Positions 29,404 through 40,966 of a DNA stretch of 64,000 bases are shown here, piece after piece (position 1 is the stretch's first letter; each line of letters begins with the position of its first letter). Made by a program: the position numbers and the translations under genes. This stretch comes from Prado023 sp963700475 (GTDB lineage: Bacteria > Actinomycetota > Actinomycetes > S36-B12 > CAIYMF01). Location: contig CAVOXR010000015.1 of the NCBI GenBank assembly GCA_963700475.1, positions 248,001-312,000 on the forward strand, written 5' to 3'. The notes under the pieces are model-generated. The model saw only the letters and a list, made by a program, of their open reading frames with translations, did not search any database and had not been told where the DNA came from.

Positions 29404-31109
29404 ATGGATCCGCTCGCGATCGACCGTTCCGTCGAGGGCCTCAGCCAGGTCAAGGACCGCTGGGCCCGACTCCCGATCCGGGAGAAGATCCGGTATCTCG
29501 AGCAGGTCCGCGACCTGTTGGTGGACAACGCCGACGCGTGGGTGGCCGCCGGGGTCCAGCTCAAGGGCCTGGACCCGAAGGCGCCGATCGTCGGGGGCGA
29601 GGAGTGGCTCGGTGGCCCGTACCCGACCGCCGCGTGGCTGACCGACATGATCGGGACCCTGACCCGGCTGTCGACCGGTGCGGACCCGCTGGAGGGTGTG
29701 CGGATCCGGACCCGCCCGGACGGGCAGGTGATCGCCGGGGTCTTCCCCTCCAACGCCTACGACCGGCTGCTGCTCAACGGCTACGAGCTGGACGTGTGGA
29801 TGCAGCCCGGGGTGACCCGGGCCACGCTGCGCGACACGGTCGCCGCCTTCTACCGCCAGTGCCGATCCCACCGGTGCGGTCACCCTGGTGCTCGGCGCCG
29901 GCAACGTCGCCGCGATCCCGCATGCTCGACGCGCTGTACTGCCTGTTCGTCGACGGCCACGTGGTCGTGCTGAAGATGAACCCGGTCAACGAGCCGTACG
30001 GCCCGGTGTTCGACGCGGGTCCTCGAGCCGCTGATCCGCGACGGGTACCTGGCCATCGTGTACGGCGGGGCGGACGTCGGGGAGCACCTGACGCGGCAGC
30101 GACCTCGTGGACACGGTGCACATCACTGGCAGCGAGCGCACGCACGACACCATCGTCTTCGGTCCCGGCGAGGCCGGGCCGGGGCGAAGGCCGCGGGCAG
30201 CCCCGGTTCGCCAAGCCGATCCGCTCCGAGCTGGGTGGGGCCAGCCCGACGATCGTCGTCCCGGGACCGTGGAGCAAGGCCGACATCGCCTACCAGGCCC
30301 AGCACCTGGCCACCCAGAAGCTGTTCTCCGCCGGGCACACCTGTGTGGCGTCCCAGGTCCTGATCCTCCCCGAGGGCTGGGACCGCAAGGACCAGCTCCT
30401 CGACGCGCTGCGCTCCGCGCTGGCCGGCGCACCGGACCGTGCCCCGTTCTACCCGGGGACCCAGGAGCGCCAGGACGCCTTCCGCGCGGCCAACCCCGAC
30501 GCGGAGGCGCTCCCCGGCCCCCAGGACCGCACCCTGCTCGTGGACGTGGATCCTGACAGCGACCACCCGGGGTTCCACGACGAGATGTTCGGCCCCGTCT
30601 ACCTCACCACCGCGATCGACGGTGCGGATCCCGGGGACTTCCTGGCCAAGGCGGTCGCGTTCGCCAACGAGCGCCTGCACGGCAACCTCGGGGCGAACAT
30701 CCTCATCCACCCGCAGACCGCCAAGGAACTCGGGCCCCAGCTGGAGCAGGCGATCGCCGACCTGCGCTACGGCTGCATCGGGGTCAACGTGTGGTCCGCG
30801 TTCGCGTTCCTCTCCCCGCGTGCAGCGTGGGGCGCCTACCCGGGGAACACCGCGACCGACATCCAGTCGGGAACCGGCGTGGTGCACAACACGCTGATGT
30901 TCGACCGCTCGCAGAAGTCGGTGACCCGGGCACCGTTCCGCCCCTTCCACCGCTCGCTCCGCCACCCGCTGGATGGCCTGACCGTCAAGCCGCCGTGGTT
31001 CCTGGACAACAGCACCGCACGGAGCACCGCGCGCGCCTTCACCATGTTCGCCGCCGACCCCAAGCCCACCCGCCTTCCTGGCATCTTCATCCCCGCCGTC
31101 CGCGGCTGA
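29404..31109 (+). pseudogene. Aldehyde dehydrogenase-family protein, frame broken five times
   Basis: Pieces in three frames together give about 567 residues of an aldehyde dehydrogenase: N-terminal part 29404-~29859, then short segments changing frame near 29860, 29920, 30015, 30093 and 30205, then a long intact C-terminal part to 31109. All five changes are explained by one extra base each. The catalytic cysteine is present (SAGHTCVASQVL, codon 30342-30344), as are VDTVHITGSERTHDT and the LGGASPTIVV block with its glutamate. The family oxidises aldehydes to acids with NAD(P)+. The ATG at 29404 has AGGAGG six bases upstream. The uniform +1 pattern suggests sequencing error rather than decay, so the living gene may be intact. 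It sits 16 bases before the GMC oxidoreductase. Confidence 0.8.
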
Positions 31110-31125
31110 CTGAGAGGAACCACCC

Positions 31126-32835
31126 ATGAACTCCACTGTCGAGAAGTCCGCGGAGCACTGGGACGTCGTCATTGTCGGGTCCGGCTTCGGAGGCTCGGTG
31201 GCCGCGCTGCGCCTGAGCGAGAAGGGCTACAGGGTCCTGGTCGTGGAGTCCGGTCGTCGGTTCACCGACGAGGAGCTGCCCAAGACCTCGTGGCGGCTGC
31301 CCAAGTTCCTCTGGGCCCCGGCCGTCGGGATGTTCGGCATCCAGCGGATCACCCTCCTCAACGACGTCCTCGTGCTCTCCGGTGCCGGCGTCGGGGGCGG
31401 ATCGCTGGTGTACGGCAACACGCTCTACGAACCCCTGGACGACTTCTACGAGGACCCCCAGTGGAGCCACATCACCAAGTGGCGTGAGGAGCTGGCCCCA
31501 CACTACGAGCAGGCCAAGCGGATGCTCGGCGTGGTCGAGAACCCCGTGGACACCCCCGCGGACCAGGTGATGCTCGAGGTGGCCACCGACATGGGCGTGG
31601 CCGACACCTTCCACCGCACCAACGTCGGCGTGCTGTTCGGCGAGCGCCCCGGCCAGGACGTCGACGACCCGTTCTTCGGGGGCGCGGGCCCGGCCCGGAC
31701 CACGTGTACGAGCTGCGGGTCATGCATGTCCGGCTGCCGGGTCGGGGCCAAGAACACCCTGCCCAAGAACTACCTGCACCTGGCCGAGGGCCTCGGCGCG
31801 CAGATCTGGCCACTCACGACGGTCACCGCGATCGAACCCCGGCTCGAGGGCGGCTACGAGGTGTCCATGCGCGCAGCCGGCCCAGGCGCCGGACGGCCGA
31901 CGAGCTCGCAGGTCAGCGCCGACCACGTCATCCTGGCCGCCGGGACCCTGGGCACCCAGCAGCTGCTGCACCGGTTGAAGGCCGACGGGGTGCTGCCCGG
32001 CATCTCCGACCGCCTCGGCCAGCTCACCCGGACGAACTCCGAGTCGATCCTGACCGTGGAGGCACGCGACCTCGAGGTCGACTACTCGGTCGGCCCGGCC
32101 ATCACGTCCTCGATCCACCCGAACGAGCACACCCATGTCGAGCCGGTTCGCTACGGCCGGGGCAGCAACGCGATGGGCCTGCTCAGCGCCGTGCTCACCG
32201 AGGGTGACCGTCCCGGCGAACCCCCAGTGCCGCGGTGGCGCCGGTTCGCCGCCGCCGTGCGGGAGAACCCGGGATCGTTCCTGCGGTCGCTGTCCGTCCG
32301 GCGCTGGTCGGAGCGGACCACGGTGATGCTGGTCATGCAGAGCCTCGACAACTCCCTGGACCTGAGCCTCAAGCGAGGCCGGTTCGGCCGGCGCCTGACG
32401 TCGACCCAGGGCACCGGGGCACCCAACCCCGCCTGGATCCCGGAGGCGCACGAGGTGACCACGCGGTTCGCCGAGAAGACCGGTGGCGAGGCTCGCGGCA
32501 CCTGGAACGAGGTGCTGAACATCCCGATGACCGCGCACATCCTCGGCGGCTGCCCGATCGGCGACAGCCCCGAGACAGGGGTGCTCGACCCCTGGCAGCG
32601 CGTGTACGGCCATCCCGGGCTGCACGTGATGGACGGCGCCGCGGTCACCGCCAACCTGGGTGTGAACCCGTCGCTGACCATCACCGCCCAGGCCGAGCGC
32701 GCCATGTCGTTCTGGCCGAACAAGGGCCAGCCGGACCCACGGCCGGAGGTCGGGGCGACCTACACGGCGGTGGCGCCGGTGTCACCTCAGCGACCTGCTG
32801 TCCCGGACCATGCGCCCGCTACCCTGCAGTGGTGA
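31126..32835 (+). CDS. FAD-dependent GMC-family oxidoreductase
   Basis: A 569-residue flavoprotein. The N-terminal FAD-binding Rossmann motif is DVVIVGSGFGGSVAALRL (residues 13-30). A cysteine-rich CTSCGSCMSGC segment near residues 193-203 could bind an iron-sulfur cluster, as in some cholesterol-oxidase-like GMC proteins. The C-terminal HILGGCPIGDSPETGVLDP and GAAVTANLGVNPSLTITAQAE blocks carry the catalytic His/Asn region. It probably oxidises an alcohol, and with the aldehyde dehydrogenase just upstream could give an alcohol-to-acid route; the substrate is unknown. Start ATG at 31126 has GAGAGGAAC upstream. Its TGA overlaps the GTG of the TetR gene (GTGA), so they are coupled. Confidence 0.9.
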   Translation: MNSTVEKSAEHWDVVIVGSGFGGSVAALRLSEKGYRVLVVESGRRFTDEELPKTSWRLPKFLWAPAVGMFGIQRITLLNDVLVLSGAGVGGGSLVYGNTLYEPLDDFYEDPQWSHITKWREELAPHYEQAKRMLGVVENPVDTPADQVMLEVATDMGVADTFHRTNVGVLFGERPGQDVDDPFFGGAGPARTTCTSCGSCMSGCRVGAKNTLPKNYLHLAEGLGAQIWPLTTVTAIEPRLEGGYEVSMRAAGPGAGRPTSSQVSADHVILAAGTLGTQQLLHRLKADGVLPGISDRLGQLTRTNSESILTVEARDLEVDYSVGPAITSSIHPNEHTHVEPVRYGRGSNAMGLLSAVLTEGDRPGEPPVPRWRRFAAAVRENPGSFLRSLSVRRWSERTTVMLVMQSLDNSLDLSLKRGRFGRRLTSTQGTGAPNPAWIPEAHEVTTRFAEKTGGEARGTWNEVLNIPMTAHILGGCPIGDSPETGVLDPWQRVYGHPGLHVMDGAAVTANLGVNPSLTITAQAERAMSFWPNKGQPDPRPEVGATYTAVAPVSPQRPAVPDHAPATLQW

Positions 32836-33437
32836 GGGCAGACGACGCGACCCAGTTCGAGGATCACGCCCAGGCTTCTGAGGAGCGGATCCTGCAGGCG
32901 ACGATGGCCGCCCTCGCCGCCCTCGACCCCGCCGCACTGGCCATCAAGCAGATCTGCCAAGCCGCCCAGGTGACCGCGCCCACGATCTACTACCACTACG
33001 GCAACAAGGACGGCCTCATCGCGGCCGCAGTCGAGCGCCTGGTCGCCGATTGGCTTGCGGCGATGGATGCTGCGGTCGACCGACGAGCCCCCCTGGAGGC
33101 GGCGATCGCCCAGGCGATGTCGGTCTGGACCGAGGCCATCACCTCGCCCAGCCGGCCCCTGGCCGTGTTCACCTGGGCCACCCTGCTGCTGTCCGAGTCG
33201 GCGGACCTGCCCCGCAGGGCCCTCATCGAGGCCCGCGACCGCGGCCGGGCCATGATCGCCGACGTCGCGACCCAGTACATCGGCCCGGGACCGGGCGTGG
33301 ACGTGATCGCGCAGCTGGTCACGGACTCGGTGATCGCCACCGCAGTGCAGTACGAGCTCGACCACGACACGCAGGCCCTTCAGACCCGGCTCGACGCGCT
33401 CGCCCAGGCCGTGAGAACGATCGCCACGGGAACCTGA
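32832..33437 (+). CDS. TetR-family regulator of the WS/DGAT-dehydrogenase operon
   Basis: A 201-residue regulator. The helix-turn-helix (residues about 18-65) reads LAIKQICQAAQVTAPTIYYHYGNKDGL, followed by a helical ligand-binding domain. The GTG start at 32832 overlaps the stop of the GMC oxidoreductase by four bases, so it is the last gene of that operon and may control it. The palindrome at 29364-29375 is the best operator candidate. The ligand could be an acyl-CoA, alcohol or aldehyde, but this is inference from neighbours. Confidence 0.9.
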   Translation: MRADDATQFEDHAQASEERILQATMAALAALDPAALAIKQICQAAQVTAPTIYYHYGNKDGLIAAAVERLVADWLAAMDAAVDRRAPLEAAIAQAMSVWTEAITSPSRPLAVFTWATLLLSESADLPRRALIEARDRGRAMIADVATQYIGPGPGVDVIAQLVTDSVIATAVQYELDHDTQALQTRLDALAQAVRTIATGT

Positions 33438-33622
33438 ACCTCGCCGAGGTCGGTGGCCCTGGGCCCACCGCTCGCGTGGCCAGCTGCTGATCGCCCGAGG
33501 GACGGGCAGGCCCGCTGACCCTGGGAATGCTGCCCGGCGTGCCGCGCTCGTCGCTCATCTGCCTCTGTCGCTCACCTCCCGCGGCCGGACAGCTCACCCG
33601 CGGGGCCCGCAGCCGAGGCGGC

Positions 33623-36600
33623 TCACTCCCACTCCTTGGTCTCGTCGCTGAACCGGCCGAGCCCGGCCCGGATGGCGGTGCGCCCCTGCTCAAGGAAGGT
33701 CGCGACCAGGACGGCCAGGATGCCGATGCCCGCGATGAGGATCCACAGACCCGCACCACCCCAACTCGGCAGGAGCTGCACGAGAGGTACGGCGACGAGG
33801 AGCACGGCTCCGGCCAGCATCACCAGGACCCCGGCGAGGAGCCGGCGGCGAACCCGGGTGACCAGGCCCCACCCGGCGATCGCGATACCCAGAGCCATGG
33901 CCAGCACGGCGTAGGCGCTGCTGATCGTCACCGCGTGGACGAACGAGGCTCCGACGAGGAACGCAATGCCGACCGACTCGACCACGACGATCTCGGTGGA
34001 GGCGACCGGCATGCCTCGGGCCGCACGGTCATGGCGCCAGAGGCCGACGATGACCAGGATCGCCAGGCCGATGGGCACGGTGATCCACTGGGCGTTGCCG
34101 GTCAGGGACTCGGCGGCGAACGCCAGCCATGAGGCGCAGGCGAGGACCGGTGCCAGCATCTGCACCCATACGACACGCAGAGCGGAGCCGACGGCCGCAG
34201 CCTGGAGGGCGGCGACCGCGAGGGCAGGAACGAGCAGTGCCGGGTCCGGGCTGGGCAGCAGGGCGACGCCGACGGCGGCCGCGGAGGTCAGCGATCCCAC
34301 CTCGACGAGGATGCGGACCCACGTCCTCGCCGTCCGGGCGGCCACCAGCAGCAGCAGCGCGCACAGCGCGGAGGCGACCGCGAGGATCGCGACCTGGACC
34401 GCCTCGGTCTGACTCCCCGCCTGGAATCCGACTGCGAGCGAGGCGAACGCCCACACCACTCCCAGGTCCCGCAGCCTGTCGATCCTCAGGGGTGTGGCAG
34501 CGGCGAAGCATGCGGCAGCGACCATCGCGAGCCCGATGACGATGGGAGCGCTCGCGGAGCTCGGCGCCCGGCCTGCTGCGCTGACCCCGGACTCTGCGGC
34601 CAGGAATGCGGCCCCGACCATCACGGCTGCCACGGACGACCACGCCAGCACCCACGACCGATCCACCCGCTGTGTCCAGGCGATCGCAGCGCCCGCGACC
34701 GTGACGGCCCCTGCGGCGAGCGCCGTGACATCGCAGGCCTGCTGGGCGTTCCAGCCCCACGCTCCCATCGCCGAGGCCCACGCGGCGGCCACGGACACCG
34801 CCCCGCCGACCTGCAGGGGGATCCGCGCCGCCCCGGTGGCCCTCGTCGCGAACCCCGTCAGCGCGGCCGCGAGCACAAGGAACGCCGCGGCCAGCCAAAG
34901 GCCTCCGGCCTGCGCGGCGCCGGCCAGGACCAGCGCCGCGCCGAGCGTGCCCAGGCCCAGCGCAAGTCCCGGAGTCTTACGGAGGCGCCAAGCCACCGCC
35001 AGGGTCTCGACGCCCACGAGCACCGTCACCGGCGCCGCGGAGGAACCGGACGCGGCGGCTAGGGCCGTCACCGCCACAAAGCCTGCCGAGACCAGCAGGG
35101 GGACATCCCACCGGCTCCACCACGCGCGATCAGGGACGAGTCGGTGCCCCAGCTCCGCCGCCCCGAGCAGGGCCGCCGCCACGAGCAGGGCGACCCAGGC
35201 CGTGGTCGTCGTCAACCGCCCGGCGATCAGCAGAGCAGCGAACCAGGCGACGATCACCCCGACGCCCCCCACGCTGCCGAGGCGAGCCAGCAGCGCCGTG
35301 GCCAGGAGAACGCTCGCAGCGACCAGGAGCAGCCAGCCGCGGGTGGCGCCGTCGACCGACTCGAGGGCGAGGATGCCGCCGGCCACGACCTCACCAGCAC
35401 CCAGGATGACCGGCGGGACCAGGCTCGCAGGCCGGGGCCGCCAGCGGGCCACCCACGGCCCGAAGCGCAGGTCCCACGCACAGGCAAAGACGAGCGTTGC
35501 CCCGCCCATCGCGATGAGCACGGAACTCGCCTGGGCAGCCTCGGGCGCCGAGGCGAACGGCGCGGACCATTCGGCGAGTGCGACTCCGGCGAGCGGCGCA
35601 AGCGCAGCCCACGCGGTCCACAGCATGATGATCGGACGGCGAGCCGCCGGGAGGATCGCGACGGCCGTGATCAGGGCGGCGAGCCCGAGCGCCGTGGCCG
35701 ACCCCGCCGGCGCCGAGGCCACCGCCAGGAGCCCGGCGAGGAACGAACCCCAGACGAGCGTCGTGCCGATCGGACCTGACGGGATGAGAGCCCGCATGCA
35801 CGCGGCGTACCCGAGGGCAGTGGCGGAAAGCACGACCGTCACCCAAGTCGGCGACGTCGCCCCCGCTGCATCGAGCCCGGTCAGCACAGTGATCGGGATC
35901 CCCATGGCCGCGAGGGCCGGCGGGAGGAGGCGCAGCCGTCCGCTGAGCCCGCCCAGCAGATCACCGACCGGCGAGCGACCCGGCGTCGAAGACTGAGGTC
36001 ACGGCCCATCCGGCGCTGGCCAGGCCCAGCGCGAGGACCAGCCCCCACTGGGCACCTGCGAGCGGTAGCGCGACCATGGCCAGGACATGCCCGGCCAGGC
36101 CGGCGTTGGAGGCGGATTCCCTCGGCACGGACGCCATCTGGTGCACCGCGAGGAGGATCGCCAGGGCCGCGACCGCCAGGACCCCACCGCGGACAGCGTC
36201 GGTCACCTCACCAGCGGCGCACGCCAGGACCCACCCCCACGAACCCAGCGGCATGACGACCCAGGGACGCGCCGTGCGGCTCAGGGGACCCCACGCCGCG
36301 ACGATCGCCAGGCCGACCATCGACGCCGCGATCAGCCAGGTGTCAGCCGAACCCGCCGTGCCGACCGCGGCCGAGTCCACTGCCCACCACACCACCGAGG
36401 CGCCTGACACCAAGCCCAGTCCTGCGGTCCAGAGGAGCTTCCAGAACTGATCCTGCGCCCCTCGTGCCAGCAGGGGTCGGGTCGCCGGCACCGTCGAGAA
36501 CGCCACGAGTGCGGCACCCACCGCGAGAGCGGTCGACAGGGACGTCGCCTGACCGAGCGCCAACACCGCGGCCACTGGCAGGATCCCGGCTGCCAGGTCG

Positions 36601-38130
36601 AGCGCGCGTGCCGCCCAGCTGCCCTCGAACGGCGCGAGACGACGGGCCATCGCCCACACGCTGGCGGTCGCGAGCACCCCGACGGTCAACCAGGGCCGCC
36701 CCGCCGTGTAGGGCACGAGACCTACGGCGAGCAATCCGGGAAGCACCAGCGCCCATCCGGGTCGACGGGAGCGCCCAGCCAGCTCAAGGATCACCACGAA
36801 GCCGACCACCGCGACCGCGGCGGCCACCGGCGCGCCAAGCCCCGGCACGAGCGCCAGACAGACCATCCACCACCAGGCCGGCTCGATCACGCCCGGCACC
36901 GCCGGCGCGAGCCGGGTGGAGAGCAACTCCAGGGCGACCATGACCAGGACCCCGGACGCGCCGACAGCGAGGACGGGTGGCACCTCCGCCTGCACCCACG
37001 TGAGCAGCGCAAGGAGGCTGAGGATGGCGAGCCCGGGCATGGCCGAGACCAAGGTGGGCTCCGACAGTGCCACCCGCGGGCGCAACCGTGCCCAGGCCAC
37101 GGTGACGACCAGTGCCGCGAGCGTGGCGGCGATCTGGGCGCTGCCCGGGATCGCGACCGCCTTGCCCTCTGGGATCGGACGACCAAGACCCAAGCACGCC
37201 ATGGCCACGGTGAACCACACCATCGGGGCAACCACGTACCTCAACCCGCTGTCAGGGTGGCGATGGGCCCAGACCGCATATGCAGCGGCGATCGCCGCAC
37301 ACGAGAGCGTCAAGGTCACGGCCAGGGCCGTTCCGGTGAGATCGGGCGGAGCCTGCACCCCGTCGAGCAACGACGTCGTGAGCATCACGGGGACCAGCAG
37401 GCCGCCGACCACCTCGAGGGCGCGCCCGACGACGACCGCCCCCCGGCGAAGGAGCAGGGCTGCGGCGGCGAAGGGCACGGCGGCGATCACCACCTCCGCG
37501 ACCGGTCGCAGTTCACGTTGGACGTCGCCGAAGGCGAACGCGACCAAGCCGAAGGCGCCCACGAAGAACAGCAGCACACCCAGGTACGCCAGACCATGGA
37601 CGGCCAGGTCGGAGGCGACCGACTCACGCGTGCGGGCCCACCACCGGACCATCGGCCCAGGCGTTCGCTCCAGCCTCTCGGCACCCGCAGCGGCAGTTTC
37701 GACCGAGGCCTTGGGACCGGCGCCCCGACCCATGTGCTCGCAGCGCCGACCGACTCGGCCGGCATGGCCCTGCCGGGTTCGGCGGTGGGTGGCACCACCT
37801 CAGCCGGACGGCCCTCCCCGGTGATCGCCGGTACCGGCGGCCATCCGATCGCCTCGGCGCGCAGGTCGCGCACGACCCGGCGAACGCCGTCGGCCTGATC
37901 GTTGCTGAGGGTTCCTCGAGCGGTCAACTCGGGTATCAGGAGCCGTTCGGCGAAGGTGAGGTGCACCAGGTCGTCCACGGCGAGAACTGGCCGATGGCGA
38001 GAGGATCGACGGCGAGCAACTCATGGCTTCGGACCCAGGAGGTCCAGGTCGACCCGGACCACCAACGCTGTTGCCAGCGTTCGCACGGATCGGGATACCA
38101 GCCCTCGGGCCACCCCTCAAGCCCGCTCAC
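33623..38130 (-). CDS. Giant SCO7613-like polytopic membrane protein with N-terminal DUF2510 motif (three frame breaks)
   Basis: Read as one gene of about 1,500 residues with frame changes near 37972 (one base missing), 37720 (one base missing) and 35985 (one base extra). The N-terminus has the tryptophan-rich DUF2510 motif GWYPDPCERWQQRWWSGSTW, then a soluble segment (MDDLVHLTFAERLLIPELTARG), then more than thirty predicted membrane spans made mainly of Ala, Val, Leu and Gly. The last break joins ...GWAVTSVFDAGS to TPGRSPVGDLLGGLSGRL with no loss of sense, which argues for one protein. Alternatively 35961-37733 and 33623-35905 are separate genes. It is a larger relative of the gene at 18438-20292. 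Function unknown; likely embedded in the cytoplasmic membrane. GTG at 38130 is the proposed start. Confidence 0.7.
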
Positions 38131-38637
38131 GGGGGCCCGCTCGCATCCGGCTCGATGGCACTTCCTGAGCTCTGCCCGACCGTCACGGCGCTCATCTCCT
38201 CGACACCGCAGAGATGCCCCCGGCCGAATTCCCCAGCGGCTGATTCCACGATCTCGCACGCCCCGACCGGCAACAGGGACGAACGTCCCCCTCCGTCGGT
38301 CTCCCGGGTCGAATGGGGTCTACTGACTGTGCTCGCCCCTGACCCTGGATGCGCCAACCTGAGGGATCGCCAACGCGAGTGCTCCGGCGGGGGACGTTGG
38401 CCTCTGGGGATCACGTTGTCCGGCGCGGACGGGAAGTGGGCAAGGACTGGTTCGGGTAGGCGTGCCGGCCTGGTGCCCGCGATTCCGGTCGGCCTCGGCG
38501 CCACCTGCTTCCTGACCGGGGGGGATCCTCTCGGGGGCTGACACACTGGGGCCGCTGACCGCAGTCCGCCAGCGTTGCCGCGCCGCGGCGGGTGGCGACT
38601 ACTGCGCACACGGTCCCGGCGAGCGCGAGGAGCGAGC
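38131..38637. other. Gap between divergent genes, nothing recognised
   Basis: About 507 bp between the giant membrane protein gene (minus) and the CPBP protease gene (plus). Open frames here are side products of high GC content: their protein sequences are low in complexity and no ribosome sites fit. Promoters for both genes should lie here but no hexamers stand out. Confidence 0.5.
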
Positions 38638-39358
38638 GTGGATGGATCGCATGACCGAGTGGCAGCTGGGGGCGCGACGCGCCAGTGGCCACTGGTCGGT
38701 GCGCTCGCACTCCTGGCCGGGGCCAACCTGCTGAACAACGTGGTAGCCCCCGACCTGTACCTGCTGTGGGCCTGCCTGGCGATCGTCGGCCTTGTGTCGC
38801 TGGCGAGGGCCGATGGCCTGCGGCGGCGCGACTGGGGCTTGGGACCGGTCAGCCCGCGGGCTGCGCGGGCAGCGGTGGCCCTGGCCGCGGTCACCGCGGC
38901 TGCGATGCTCGTGGGCACCCAGCTCCCCGGAGTCGCCTCCGCGTTCCACGACGAGCGGGTGGTGGGCATGAGCGCCGGCCAGCTCGCGTTCGCCGTGCTT
39001 GTGCGCGTGCCGGTGGGCACTGCGTTCTTCGAGGAGATGGCGTTCCGGGGTGTCCTGTTGGCCATGCTCGCGCGACGGTTCGGGACAGCGTGGGGGGTGT
39101 CCGGGTCGTCCCTGGCTTTCGGCATCTGGCACGTGGTCCCCTCCCTCAGCCTCGCGGCGGGGAACGCCGCTGTCGGGTCTGTTCTGGGGGAGCGCCCCTT
39201 ATGGGCGGCAGCCGCCGGGGTGGTCGCCGCTGCCGTGGCGGGGGCGTTCCTTGTGCCTGTTGCGGATCCGCTACGACCACCTGATCGCGCCCCTTGCGGT
39301 GCACGCGACCGCCAACAGCCTGGCGTACCTGCTGGCCTGGCTCATGACGCGGTCGTGA
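38638..39358 (+). CDS. CPBP-family intramembrane metalloprotease (one frame break near 39255)
   Basis: About 239 residues after removing one base near 39255. Membrane spans alternate with the three CPBP/Abi motifs: FFEEMAFRG with Glu132, Glu133 and Arg137; FGIWHVVPS with His165; and, after the break, HATANSLAYLL with the third metal-site region. Relatives (Rce1, CPBP bacteriocin-immunity proteins) cleave or modify membrane peptides; the bacterial substrates are mostly unknown. The GTG at 38638 has GAGGAG five bases upstream. Pieces are 38638-~39255 and ~39255-39358. Confidence 0.82.
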
Positions 39359-39697
39359 CGGTGATCGGGCCTCAACCCGTTCAGCCCGGGACATCGCCGG
39401 CCCGCTTCGATCCCGAGCCCGGCGAGTTCGGCCATGTGCCGGATCGTCTCGGTTGCGTCCCGCTCTGTGGTGTAACTCGCGGCGTGTGGCTCTGTGAGCA
39501 CGGTGAACCATGCCGTGGCGAGTTCGGGTGTGGTGGTCACCTCCTCGGTGCGGGTGGGTAGGGCGATCGGCAGGCTCGGCCCCCGACCAGCAGGCTTGCA
39601 GCAGGGTTGCCGAGGCGATGGTGCAACTGGGCGCCGAGTTGCCACCCGCCGGGAGATAGGCCGAGCAACTCGATCAGCGGGCGTATACGTTTCGGCC
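39359..39697. other. Gap, possible gene remnant
   Basis: This 339-bp stretch lies before the nitrilase gene. On the minus strand around 39390-39560 there is a protein-like segment (ELATAWFTVLTEPHAAS, then ERDATETIRHMAELAGLGI) that has no plausible start and runs into the opposite-strand nitrilase gene. It may be a remnant; I cannot name it. Confidence 0.4.
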
Positions 39698-40611
39698 ATG
39701 ACGGCATTCGGCACGGTGCGGATCGCAGCAGTGCAAGCCACTCCTGTCGTGCTCGACGCCGACGCCACGATCGACAAGACGATCATGTTGGTGGACCAGG
39801 CTGCGGATCGTGGCGCCAAGCTGGTGGTCTTTCCCGAGTGCTTCGTCTCGCTCTACCCCAGCGGCGCGTAGGGCCGCGACGGCGACCTCCTGGTCGACTG
39901 AGTACGACGAGTTGTGGGAGCGGATGTGTCGGGGCCTCGAGCGTCGATGTCAACGGACCGCTCGTCGATCGTCTGGCCAAGGCCTGCGTTGAGCGGGATG
40001 TCCACATCGCCATCGGTGTCAATGAGCGGGAGGACGACCGCCCCGGCTCGTTGTACAACACGCTTCTGGTTGTCGGACCTGAGGGGCTGGTCTCGCGCCA
40101 TCGCAAGCTCATGCCGACCATGCACGAGCGGCTCTTCCACGGCGTCGGGGCCGGTGACGATCCTCAGGTCGTCGACCTGCCTGGTGTTGGCCGGGTCGGC
40201 GGACTTATCTGCTGGGAGAATCGGATGCCACTGGCACGCTGGCGCGTTTACGAGGGCGGCCCGCAGATCTGGCTGGCGCCGACAGCAGATGACAGCGACG
40301 GCTGGGTGGCGTCGATGCGCCACATCGCGATCGAGGCTGGCGCCTTCGTGGTCAGCGTTCCCCAGTTCATCCCCGCAACCGCCTTCCCCTCGGACTTCCC
40401 GGTATCGGTCCCCGCGGATGACGAGGTCCTGGGCCGCGGCGGCGTGTGCATCGTCTCCCCCCGAGGCGATGTCATCGCTGGGCCGCTGTATGGCGAGGAA
40501 GGCACCGTCACCGCAGACTGCGACCTCCGCGAAGCCCTGCACGCCAAGCGCTACTTCGACGTCGCCGGCCACTACAGCAGAGCCGACGCGCTGGCCACGA
40601 AACGCGACTAG
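39698..40611 (+). pseudogene. Nitrilase (carbon-nitrogen hydrolase), frame broken twice near its 5' third
   Basis: About 303 residues if one extra base near 39870 and one near 39935 are removed. The catalytic triad is intact: Glu in LVVFPECFVSLYP, Lys in VSRHRKLMPTMHERL and Cys in VGGLICWENRMPLAR. The LICWENxMPLAR form is that of true nitrilases (nitrile to acid plus ammonia) rather than amidases or NadE-type domains. Later blocks AIEAGAFVVSVPQFIP and RGGVCIVSPRGDVIAGPL also fit. Start ATG at 39698 (MTAFGTVRIAAVQATP). As given, the first stop falls at 39869-39871, so no full product would form. I suspect sequence error. No nitrile hydratase or amidase gene is adjacent. Confidence 0.8.
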
Positions 40612-40966
40612 GGACATCCCCGGACCTGGTCGCCGCTGCGACACACCTGACTTCCAAGGAAGCGCAGGGGCACATCCGTAAGCCGCGTCATTCCGGCTCC
40701 CGAAACGCGCACCTCGGGGAAGGAATCATCCAGAAGCATTCGGCATCAACGCGGGGTGCTGCCCCGATCGCATCATGGAGATGCTCGACGGGCTGCGTGA
40801 TCGCATCGGGGCCTGCCGGGCCGGGTAGTCGTATCTGGCGCGGGGGCGGGACCCGGAGGTCGTGGGGCAGGAGCGGGCGGGGCCGCCGTGCAGGCCGGTG
40901 CGTCCAACGGCGACCCGACGGTCGTGGTCGACCTGCGCGAGGGCCACGAGCACCTGAGCGAGCAGC
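40612..40966. other. Gap, possible degenerate coding remnant
   Basis: The 355 bp between the convergent nitrilase and GNAT genes. On the plus strand near 40755-40825 a short helix-like run (RIMEMLDGLRDRIGACRAG) ends at a stop, and near 40890-40980 another protein-like run appears in a different frame (SNGDPTVVVDLREGHEHL). They may be parts of a decayed gene. No terminator hairpin was identified. Confidence 0.35.
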
